A DNA stretch of 64,000 bases. It comes from Dyella jiangningensis. GTDB taxonomy: Bacteria > Pseudomonadota > Gammaproteobacteria > Xanthomonadales > Rhodanobacteraceae. This document shows positions 1-6,920 of the stretch, piece after piece. Within the stretch, counting starts at the first letter, position 1, and every line of letters begins with the position of its first letter. The notes beneath the pieces were generated by a model. That model was given only the letters and a program-made list of their open reading frames with translations. It was not told the DNA's origin and searched no databases. The stretch spans positions 1,054,001-1,118,000 of the forward strand of contig NZ_NFZS01000001.1 in NCBI RefSeq assembly GCF_003264855.1. The letters run 5' to 3'. A program made the translations under genes and the position numbers.

Positions 1-342
1 ATGGGCGAGATCTACGCCGCCAGTTTTCGTCGCGACGACAACGGTGGCCTGATCGCGCTCGACGATGAACGCGTGTGCCTGCCGCAAGCGCTGTCGTTGC
101 CCGAGCAGGTGCGGTGGCATGTGGTCGGCACCGGCTGGGCCACCTATGCCGGCGAGTTGCGTCCTCGTCTCACCGGTGAGCTGCTGTCTGCTGAAGGTGC
201 GCGCTACCCGCAGGCGCGACATGTCGCGGAATTGGCCGCGCGCGAATTCGCGGCGGGCGGTGCAACGGCGCCCGAACATGCATTACCGGTATACCTGCGC
301 GACAAGGTGGCGCTCACGCTGGTGGAGCAAGGCAAAGCCTGA
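1..342 (+). CDS. tsaB: TsaB, tRNA t6A37 biosynthesis protein (3' part only)
   Basis: This is the last 113 residues of TsaB, the partner that activates TsaD during N6-threonylcarbamoyladenosine formation at position 37 of ANN-decoding tRNAs. The visible part opens at the conserved internal MGEIYAASF stretch (MGEVY in other TsaB proteins) and ends in the family-typical PVYLRDKVA. Full TsaB is about 230 residues, so the N-terminal half lies before the window. The ATG at position 1 is an internal methionine, not the true start. Confidence 0.85.
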   Translation: MGEIYAASFRRDDNGGLIALDDERVCLPQALSLPEQVRWHVVGTGWATYAGELRPRLTGELLSAEGARYPQARHVAELAAREFAAGGATAPEHALPVYLRDKVALTLVEQGKA

Positions 343-353
343 CGCCGCGTTTT

Positions 354-369
354 GTAGGAATTTTCCTAC
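354..369. promoter_or_regulatory. 16-bp perfect palindrome downstream of tsaB
   Basis: GTAGGAA-TT-TTCCTAC is a perfect palindrome in the 157-bp gap between tsaB and the dipeptidase reading frame. No T-run follows it, so it does not look like a terminator. Its symmetry and its position upstream of a gene suggest a dimeric regulator site. The regulator is unknown. Confidence 0.4.
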
Positions 370-499
370 GACTTGTATGAGATGCCGTTCCGGCGTCTGT
401 CCCGCTATGGTTGCCGGGTCCCAGGGGAAACACGGACGGGACCGCCGGCCACGGATGGCCACGATTCACTTCGCGCCGCGACCTGAGGGGAGACGCCGC

Positions 500-1647
500 A
501 TGAGTCGTCCGGGGGATCGCAGGGCATTCCTTTCGATGTCGAGCCGCGCGTTGGTCGCCGGCATGCTGGCACCCACCGCGACGTTCGCCGCTGCCGGCAG
601 CCATGGCGCCGCTTCCACCGCAGGCAAGTCGCCGGCAACCTCTACGACAACGCGTTCGTGCTTGACGGCAACAGCACGCCCGGCATCGGCGGCATCTGCT
701 GCAGCGAAGACACCGCCGAAGCGCTGAAGATCGTCCGCGAGAGTGGCGTCACCGCCATGAAGACCACCATGGGTGGCTTCGAGGGCAGCTTCGAAGAGAC
801 GGTGGCCGAGATCGCCGCCGTGCAGAAGCTGGTCGGGCACTTCCCCGATCGTTTTCTCCGGGTCGCTCGCCATGACGATCTCGATCGCGCCAAGCGCGAG
901 CAGAAGCTGGCGCTCATCCTTTCGTTCGAGGCGGCCAGCATGCTGGGCGACAAGCCCGATCGCATCGAGACCTTCCGCAACCTCGATGTGCTGGTGATGC
1001 AGCTGTCCTACAACCGCAGGTCGCCGTTTGGCTGTGGCTGCCTCGACGGCGATGCCGACGGCGTCACCTCGCTGGGACGGGAGGCGATCGCGCGGATGAA
1101 TGCACTCGGCGTGGCGCTGGACCTGAGCCATGCCAACGTCGCGACCACGATGGACGGCATCGCCGCATCGACCAAGCCGGTGGTGATCACCCACGCGGGC
1201 TGCCGCGCCGTGTTCGATCATCCCCGCAACAAGAACGACCGCGAAATGAAGGCGATGGCGGACAAGGGCGGCGTGATGGGCATCTACATGCTGCCCTTTC
1301 TCACCGAGGACACACGCCAGCCGATGCTCGCGGATTTCATGCGGCACCTGACGCACGCGCTGGACGTGTGCGGCGAGGATCACGTCGGCATCGGCACCGA
1401 CCTGTCGGTGGCCGCGCTCACCGACGAGGACATCGCCTACGTGATGAAGTATCTGGAGGAGCGCCGGAAGAAGGGTATTGCCGCCCCCGGTGAAAATCGG
1501 CCGCTCTACATTCCGGACCTCAATACGCCGCGCCGGCTTGAGCGGGTGGCGGATGCCATGCAGAAGCAGGGCTATGGCTCGCGCACCATCGAGAAGGTGC
1601 TGGGCCTCAATTTCAGTCGCGTCTACCGCGACATCTGGATGGCCTGA
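500..1647 (+). pseudogene. Tat-exported dipeptidase, peptidase M19 family, with an apparent 1-base frameshift
   Basis: The body (frame of 658..1647, 329 residues) is a membrane-dipeptidase (M19) protein. It has the conserved DLSHAN, ITHAGCRAVFDHPRN and GIGTDL blocks and the usual C-terminal GLNFSRVY. The frame opened by the ATG at 500 gives a twin-arginine signal peptide (GDRRAFLSMSSRALVAGM, then an AxA-type end), but this lies in a different frame. One extra C in the CC at about 601-602 would join them and read ...AAAGSPWRRFHRRQ into NLYDNAFVLDGN. The loss is therefore either a recent single-base deletion or a sequencing error. The N-terminal metal-binding HxD of classical M19 enzymes (DGHND) is replaced by DGNST, so even the intact protein may have altered metal binding. 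It could be called a CDS from 658 (GTG) if the frameshift is ignored. Confidence 0.75.
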
Positions 1648-1652
1648 GGCCG

Positions 1653-2036
1653 TCAGCCGGGAGACTTGTCCCCGGGCGGATCCCCCGGAGCGGGCGGCAG
1701 CGGCTTGCCTGACTGGATCGCGTGCGCGTTCATGATCGCCGGTAGCAGGCCGGGAAAGCGCTGCTGGATCTCGTCGCAGCGGGTCGTATTGAGCATCTCC
1801 ACGCCGCGCCGCTCGCTGCGGATCAGCCCCGCCTCGCGCAGCGCCCGGAAGTGCTGGGAAAGGGTGGACTTGGGGATGCAGCGGTCTTCGACCTGCAGGA
1901 AGGCCGAGCAACTGCTGTTGGCGCCCTCCGCGCAGGCCAGCTGCGCGTAGATACGGACGCGTACGGGATCGGACAGCGCATGGAGGATGCCCTCCACGGT
2001 GATGTCGTCGATCGAGGGGTGGGTCAACGGACGCAT
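1653..2036 (-). CDS. ArsR-family HTH transcriptional regulator
   Basis: This 127-residue winged-helix repressor has the ArsR fold: an N-terminal LHALSDPVRVRIYAQL helix and a recognition segment STLSQHFRALREAGLIRSER at about residues 60-80. Three cysteines (at CAEGANSSC and EDRC) lie between these helices and could sense thiol stress or metal, but the classical ELCVCDL metal site is absent. It is divergent from the SDR gene, and an inverted repeat in the shared intergenic region is its probable operator. It ends five bases after the dipeptidase stop on the other strand (convergent). Confidence 0.85.
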   Translation of the reverse strand: MRPLTHPSIDDITVEGILHALSDPVRVRIYAQLACAEGANSSCSAFLQVEDRCIPKSTLSQHFRALREAGLIRSERRGVEMLNTTRCDEIQQRFPGLLPAIMNAHAIQSGKPLPPAPGDPPGDKSPG

Positions 2037-2072
2037 GCCGTCATTTTACCAGCTCTTGAAAACTAGTTCATA

Positions 2073-2091
2073 AGTTCGTATGTTGCGAACT
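2073..2091. promoter_or_regulatory. Probable ArsR operator between divergent arsR-like and SDR genes
   Basis: A perfect inverted repeat AGTTCG-N7-CGAACT (2073-2078 and 2086-2091) lies in the 109-bp divergent region, and a further partial AGTTCA copy sits at 2064-2069. The size and spacing fit a dimeric winged-helix repressor. The neighbouring ArsR-family protein is the obvious candidate binder (inference from position). Confidence 0.55.
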
Positions 2092-2145
2092 ATGGGAGTT
2101 GAGAACTCCCAGTTGTCCTCTCCCCAACTCCCGTCAGGACCCGTC

Positions 2146-2892
2146 ATGAGCAAGCTCAAAGGCAAAGTCGCCGTCGTTACCGGCGCATCCAAGGGTATCG
2201 GCGCCGCCATCGCGAAATCGCTGGCCGCCGAAGGTGCCTCCGTCGTCGTGAACTACGCCTCCAGCAAGGCTGGCGCCGACGTCGTGGTCAGCGAGATCGA
2301 AAAGGCCGGCGGCAAGGCCGTGGCCGTCGGCGGCGACGTTTCCAAGGCAGCCGACGCCCAGGGCATCGTGGATGCCGCAGTCAAGCATTTCGGTCGCCTG
2401 GACGTCCTCGTCAACAACTCCGGCGTCTATGAGTTCGGCGCCATCGAGCAGATCACCGAGGAACACTTCCACAAGCAGTTCAACGTCAACGTGCTCGGCC
2501 TGCTGCTGACCACCCAGGCGGCCGTCAAGCACCTCGGCGAAGGCGGCAGCATCATCAACATCGGCTCGCTCGTGACCCGCATCGTGCCGGAGACCAGCGC
2601 GGTCTATACCGGTACCAAGGGCGCGGTGGACGCGATCACCGGCGTGCTGTCGCGCGAGCTGGGCCCCCGCAAGATCCGCGTCAACGCGGTGAATCCGGGC
2701 ATGGTGGAGACCGAGGGCACCCATTCAGCCGGTTTCATCGGCTCGGATTTCCACGCCCACGCCGTGGCGCAGACTCCGCTTGGCCGCATCGGCCAGCCGA
2801 ACGACATCGCCTCCATCGTCACCTTCCTGGCCTCGGACGACTCGTACTGGCTGACCGGCGAGCGCCTGTTCGCCGGCGGCGGCGTGCGCTGA
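2146..2892 (+). CDS. SDR-family oxidoreductase (3-oxoacyl-ACP reductase-like)
   Basis: This is a 248-residue classical short-chain dehydrogenase/reductase. It has the Rossmann TGASKGIG motif near the N terminus, NNSG (the NNAG equivalent), the catalytic Ser in NIGSL and the YxxxK pair in VYTGTKGA, and ends with a GGGVR tail. It should be a soluble cytoplasmic NAD(P)H-dependent enzyme; the substrate cannot be read from the sequence. The start at 2146 (MSKLKGKVAVVTG) is chosen because the upstream in-frame extension to 2080 runs into the operator region. Its divergent ArsR-type neighbour suggests repression until an inducer, perhaps an electrophile or oxidant, is present. Confidence 0.88.
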   Translation: MSKLKGKVAVVTGASKGIGAAIAKSLAAEGASVVVNYASSKAGADVVVSEIEKAGGKAVAVGGDVSKAADAQGIVDAAVKHFGRLDVLVNNSGVYEFGAIEQITEEHFHKQFNVNVLGLLLTTQAAVKHLGEGGSIINIGSLVTRIVPETSAVYTGTKGAVDAITGVLSRELGPRKIRVNAVNPGMVETEGTHSAGFIGSDFHAHAVAQTPLGRIGQPNDIASIVTFLASDDSYWLTGERLFAGGGVR

Positions 2893-3004
2893 GGCGAGCC
2901 CTGGCGGCGGTGCGCTTCCGTTCACGGGGCGCACCGCCGCATGCATCGTCTTGACGGAACAGGTCGGAGCATCTCGTTCGATTCCTCATCGAACCAGGTG
3001 GGCC

Positions 3005-3421
3005 ATGCCTCAGGACGTCTCCAGTCTCGGTGCTCCGCACTTCGGCGTCATTCGCTTCCGCTCATCGTTCGACTTCGTAAAGACCTTCGAAGGGCTGGAA
3101 GAGGCCATCACCTCGCGTGGCCTCACCATATTCGCGCGCATCGATTTCAGCGGCGACGCGGAGCGGGCTGGGCTGAGCATGCGTCCCGAGAAGATGTTGA
3201 TCTTCGGCAACCCGAAATCGGGCACGCCATTGATGAAGATGGAACCCGCCATCGGACTCGATCTGCCGCTGAAGGCCCTGGTGTGGGAAGACGAACACGG
3301 CGACGCGTGGATCGCATGCAACACGCCGGAATACATCGTCGGCCGGCACGAACTCGGACCGGAAACCGCCAGTCAGCTCGCACCGGCGATGGCCCTCCTG
3401 CAACAGTTCGCGCGGAAGTAA
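3005..3421 (+). CDS. DUF302 domain protein
   Basis: This 138-residue protein matches the DUF302 pattern: F(V/D)..T...LE.AI..RG...FARIDFSGDAE near residue 25-50, then a region like FGNPKSGTPLM in mid-protein. No signal peptide is seen with the start at 3005, so it should be cytoplasmic. In the family, DUF302 occurs alone or fused to other domains, and its biochemical role is unknown. The gene is convergent with the GFA-fold gene, and no terminator is visible in the 43-bp gap. Confidence 0.75.
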   Translation: MPQDVSSLGAPHFGVIRFRSSFDFVKTFEGLEEAITSRGLTIFARIDFSGDAERAGLSMRPEKMLIFGNPKSGTPLMKMEPAIGLDLPLKALVWEDEHGDAWIACNTPEYIVGRHELGPETASQLAPAMALLQQFARK

Positions 3422-3464
3422 AGAGCGGTTTCGTGCGCTGCATGGTGTATGCGTCGCGCCGTGT

Positions 3465-3884
3465 TCAGACGAATTCCACGTGCCTGATCCAGTAACGCTG
3501 CCGCCGCGCCAATCGCACGTCCGCTTCTTCCTCGCCGAAGCTCGCCGCGCTGTGCTTCAACCGCGCCGGCTCGACGCCTTCGAACACATTGACGTTGACC
3601 ACGGCATAGCCATGCCCGTCGATCGTGCTGGTCACCAACGGGACCACGCCGCAGCGCGCGCAGACATGGAACTCCGCGGTACGTGTGCCGAAGGCATAGC
3701 GCGATACGAGTGCGGCGTCCTGCACTGACACACGCAAATAGCCGTCCGGACACGACGTCCACACGCCGCCATGTCGGGCGCAGAACGAGCAGTCACAGGC
3801 GCGCGCGGGGATCTCCTCGGGATCGGGTTCCCAGCGCAGCGAGAAACTGATGTTGCCGCAGTGGCATCGACCTTCGATCAGCAT
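3465..3884 (-). CDS. GFA-family (CENP-V/GFA domain) zinc protein
   Basis: This 139-residue protein has the glutathione-dependent formaldehyde-activating (Gfa) beta-fold. Its zinc-ligand cysteines are in CHCGN near residues 8-10, CDCSFC at about 30-35 and CARC near residue 77. Members bind glutathione adducts or simply zinc; few have proven activity. The region holds no formaldehyde dehydrogenase gene, so a detoxification role is only a family-level guess. It lies 22 bp upstream of the SGNH gene on the same strand. Confidence 0.8.
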   Translation of the reverse strand: MLIEGRCHCGNISFSLRWEPDPEEIPARACDCSFCARHGGVWTSCPDGYLRVSVQDAALVSRYAFGTRTAEFHVCARCGVVPLVTSTIDGHGYAVVNVNVFEGVEPARLKHSAASFGEEEADVRLARRQRYWIRHVEFV

Positions 3885-3906
3885 GCGCGCAATTCCAAGT
3901 ATGAAA

Positions 3907-4743
3907 TCAGTCGGCGGGCGTAGACAGCGCGTCGATGATCGCGCCGGTCTGCGCTTCGCTCAACAGGCAACGTCTTGGGCCGGCCTTGGCTTTGAGGTCG
4001 TCGTGGGTGACAAAGGTGCGGTCACCCAGGTGATTCGTATACAGCTCGATGCCGGTGCACAACGCGTAAGGCTTGAGCGGTTCGTCTGGATGGAGCGCCT
4101 GGTACGCGCGTAGCGCCATCAGCGCGGTGGTGGCGATGCCGGGATGACTGTTGTCGACATACAGCCAGGGAAAATCCGCGTGCTGCTGCTGGAGACTTCG
4201 CAGCGTCTCGCTGATCTCCAGCGCAGGTGCGCCCATCTTGTGGCCGAGTTCCGCCTCCGCACTCACCAGCATCTGCGAGAACCTGGAGACAGACTGGTAG
4301 GTGCCCATATAGAGCACCCGCGCGCCGTGTTCGCGTGCCTGCCGGGCCAACGTCAGATGCGCCGCGGTCATGTGATTGCATCGTTCGCGCGCGTCTTCCT
4401 CCGTTCCGCTGGCTTCGCGCAGGCACAGCACGTCACCGCCGCGCTCCTGCAGAACCACGATCTGGTAGACGCCCGAATCGAGCAGCGCGTTGAGCTTGGG
4501 TTCCTGCGCCAGCTCCGATAGCCTGGCGCCACCACGCACGTACATGTCGGCACGGTAACGAGGCGACCCGCTCTGGGCCTGCGCGGTGAGTTCGAAGATC
4601 ACCGGCAAGCTGTTCACGTAGGTCAGGCTGTTGCCGACGAACAGTACGCGTTGTTCCGTATCGCCTCGGGCGGAGGCCATGGACGTCGAGGTCAACAGCA
4701 GGGTGAGCAGGGCGACGCATGCGTTGCGCCATAGGGTTCGCAT
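3907..4743 (-). CDS. Exported SGNH/GDSL-like hydrolase
   Basis: This is a 278-residue secreted protein. The N-terminal signal peptide is MRTLWRNACVALLTLLLTST followed by SMASA. Block I of the SGNH fold is FVGNSLTYVN (Ser nucleophile in GNSLT), a GGARL block follows, and a C-terminal acid/His region carries DNSHPG. Such proteins hydrolyse esters, lipids or acyl groups on glycans in the periplasm. The in-frame extension upstream of 4743 is rejected because it would bury the signal peptide and overlap the yeiH-like gene. Substrate unknown. Confidence 0.7.
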   Translation of the reverse strand: MRTLWRNACVALLTLLLTSTSMASARGDTEQRVLFVGNSLTYVNSLPVIFELTAQAQSGSPRYRADMYVRGGARLSELAQEPKLNALLDSGVYQIVVLQERGGDVLCLREASGTEEDARERCNHMTAAHLTLARQAREHGARVLYMGTYQSVSRFSQMLVSAEAELGHKMGAPALEISETLRSLQQQHADFPWLYVDNSHPGIATTALMALRAYQALHPDEPLKPYALCTGIELYTNHLGDRTFVTHDDLKAKAGPRRCLLSEAQTGAIIDALSTPAD

Positions 4744-4817
4744 GCCACATCCCTGTGCAGTCGCCATCGAACGGCGGAAGGTCCAGTCTGCCGCGTCGTC
4801 GCGGTGCGGAGCAATCC

Positions 4818-5840
4818 TCAGAGCTGCCCGATCATCAGCTGCACCAGCAGACTGCTCACCGACACCGCGGCCCATACGCCAAGGCCAAGCAGGATCGGGC
4901 GCGCGCCGGTCGACGTCATCTTGCGCAGGTTGGCGGAGAGACCGATGGCAGTGAGCGCCACGATGATCAGGAACTCGGCGGCCACGTGCAGCGCCGGCTG
5001 GATCACCACCGGCACCAGGCCCGCCGTGCGCAGCGCGGACGCCACCAGGAACCATAGGATGAACCAGGGGAAGATGCGGCGCAGGCTGAAATCGGTGGCG
5101 CCCTGCTTCTTCTGCTTCCACGCGGTGGCGAAGGCGAGCACCAGGCAGATCGGAATGATCAGCGTGGCGCGGGTGAGCTTGACGATGGTGGCGTAATCGC
5201 CAGCCTGCTTGCTGAAGCTGTAGCCCGCGGCCACCACCGACGACGTGTCATTGATGGCCGTGCCCGCCCACAGGCCGAAGCCGAGGTCGGAGAGATGCAG
5301 CAGGTGGCCCAGCAGTGGGAACAGCAGCACAGCCACCAGGTTGAACAGGAAGATGGTGGAAATGGCGAACGCGGTGTCGTGTTCATCCGGCTTGATGATG
5401 GGCGTGACGGCCGCGATGGCCGAGCCGCCGCAGATCGCGGTACCCACGCCGATCAGGATCTTGAGCTTGTCATGCACGCCGAGCGCGCGGCCCAGCGCCC
5501 AGGCGGAAAGGAAGGCGACCGTCATCGTCACCAGTGTGACCGACAGCGACTCCAGCCCGGTCTTCGCCACCTGGTTGAGGCTGAGGCCAAAGCCCAGCGC
5601 GATGATCGACCACTGCAGCACCTGCTTGCCGGCGAACTGGATGCCGGGCGTGTACGTGCCGCTCGGCGAAGTGAGGTTGCGCACCAGGATGCCGAGCACG
5701 ATGCCGAAGACAGGACCACCGATCAGCGGCAGCCCGCGACCCAGGCCCCATGCCACCAGCGCGATGGCCACCGAAAGCAGCAAGCCGGGCAGGCGTTGGG
5801 AAAACGAGGGCGTGGCGGTGGCGGTGGTCGTGGCATTCAT
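4818..5840 (-). CDS. yeiH: YeiH-family putative sulfate exporter (UPF0324)
   Basis: This 340-residue integral membrane protein has about ten hydrophobic helices and the family signatures: GVGTAICGGSAIAAVTPII in the middle and AGTAINDTSSVVAAGYSF after it. Members are annotated as anion, probably sulfate, exporters by family convention. The start at 5840 has a good ribosome site (AGGAG six to seven bases ahead). It is divergently transcribed from a LysR regulator, the same pairing as yeiH/yeiE in enterics, so induction by that regulator is likely. Confidence 0.85.
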   Translation of the reverse strand: MNATTTATATPSFSQRLPGLLLSVAIALVAWGLGRGLPLIGGPVFGIVLGILVRNLTSPSGTYTPGIQFAGKQVLQWSIIALGFGLSLNQVAKTGLESLSVTLVTMTVAFLSAWALGRALGVHDKLKILIGVGTAICGGSAIAAVTPIIKPDEHDTAFAISTIFLFNLVAVLLFPLLGHLLHLSDLGFGLWAGTAINDTSSVVAAGYSFSKQAGDYATIVKLTRATLIIPICLVLAFATAWKQKKQGATDFSLRRIFPWFILWFLVASALRTAGLVPVVIQPALHVAAEFLIIVALTAIGLSANLRKMTSTGARPILLGLGVWAAVSVSSLLVQLMIGQL

Positions 5841-5898
5841 GGCGTGCTCCTGCAATGGCGCCATTGTCCGCTGCATAGTCCATCAGGAAAATTTGGAA

Positions 5899-5917
5899 TT
5901 ATTGATTCATGCTATAA
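5899..5917. promoter_or_regulatory. LysR-type operator (TTAT-N11-ATAA)
   Basis: A perfect T-N11-A type site, TTAT then 11 bases then ATAA, sits in the 86-bp gap between yeiH and the lysR-like gene, just 10 bp before the regulator start codon. This is the canonical recognition pattern of LysR-type regulators. It probably serves both autorepression and yeiH activation (inference). Confidence 0.65.
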
Positions 5918-5926
5918 GATAGCCTG

Positions 5927-6805
5927 ATGATCAACGTCAGCCCGCGCCAGCTCGAGGTATTCGTGCAGATCGCCCGCCTGGGCAGCGTCCGCGCGGCCGC
6001 CGAGGTGCTGCACCTGACCCAGCCCGCCGCGAGCATGGCGCTGGCGGAGATGGAGCGGCAGCTGGATGCCCCGGTGTTCGCCCGCGAACGGGGGCGCTTG
6101 CGCCTCAACACGCGCGGTCGCGAGCTGTTGCCGCTGGCGCAGGAACTATTGGAGCGCTACGCGGAATTCGGTCGGCTCGGCAGCGGTGGCGTGGACGAGC
6201 TTGGCGGCGAACTGCGCGTGGGCGCGAGCAACACCGTGGGCAATTATCGCGTGGGCGAATTGCTGGGCGACTTCGTGCGCACCCATCCCCACGTCTCGGT
6301 ACGGCTTCGCGTGTCCAACACCGCGGAGATCGTCGCCGCGATGCTCGATCACGCGTTGGAACTGGGTTGCGTGGAAGGCCCGGTGGCGCATCCATCGCTG
6401 GAAGTACGTCCGTGGCGCGACGACGCGCTGGTGGTCTGCGCGCCGCCCGATCATCCGCTCACGCGCAAACGCCGCCTGCAGCCCGACGATTTCGCCGGCG
6501 CACGCTGGGTATTGCGCGAACCGGGTTCGGCGACGCGCAGCTTGAGCGAGCGCGCGATAGCCAGTCTCCCGCCAGGCGAAACCGTGCTGGAACTGGATCA
6601 GGCCGAGGCGATCAAGCAGGCCGTGATCGCGGGCCTTGGCATCGCCTGCGTGCCCGAAGTGGCGGTGATCGATGCGGTGGCCGCGGGGCGGTTGAAAGTG
6701 CTGCGCACGCCGTTCCTCGACTTGCGACGCAAGTTGTCGTTGCTGCTGCACCGGCAGCGCTACCGCGGGGCGTTGATCGAGGCATTCCTCGACAGCGCGC
6801 ATTGA
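5927..6805 (+). CDS. LysR-family regulator (YeiE/CysB-like)
   Basis: This 292-residue LTTR has the winged-helix DNA-binding domain at residues 1-65 (RQLEVFVQIARLGSVRAAAE, then LTQPAASMALAEME) and a periplasmic-binding-protein-like effector domain from about 90 onwards. It is divergent from yeiH with a T-N11-A operator between them, so YeiH is its likely target. The effector is unknown; sulfite or another small anion is plausible from the enteric YeiE precedent. The gene ends just before an inverted-arm repeat that separates it from convergent ptsI. Confidence 0.87.
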   Translation: MINVSPRQLEVFVQIARLGSVRAAAEVLHLTQPAASMALAEMERQLDAPVFARERGRLRLNTRGRELLPLAQELLERYAEFGRLGSGGVDELGGELRVGASNTVGNYRVGELLGDFVRTHPHVSVRLRVSNTAEIVAAMLDHALELGCVEGPVAHPSLEVRPWRDDALVVCAPPDHPLTRKRRLQPDDFAGARWVLREPGSATRSLSERAIASLPPGETVLELDQAEAIKQAVIAGLGIACVPEVAVIDAVAAGRLKVLRTPFLDLRRKLSLLLHRQRYRGALIEAFLDSAH

Positions 6806-6820
6806 GCTCGGGCGAGCCCC

Positions 6821-6903
6821 TGTAGGAGCGCACCCAGTGCGCGACCGCGGCGCATGGTTGTTGTCGTGACGCGAATGGATCGCGCACTGGGTGCGCTCCT
6901 ACA
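6821..6903. repeat. Inverted-arm intergenic repeat, copy A
   Basis: Arms TGTAGGAGCGCACCCAGTGC... and its reverse complement flank a loop of about 35 bases. It sits between the convergent lysR-like and ptsI genes. The arms can form a long stem and may act as a bidirectional terminator or REP-type element. Confidence 0.9.
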
Positions 6904-6920
6904 AAAGACGAACCGGCAGT

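Noticed and set aside
6821-6903. Repeated arms considered as a CRISPR array
   Set aside because: Arms are inverted, not direct, with single loops and no regular spacer series; no cas gene present.
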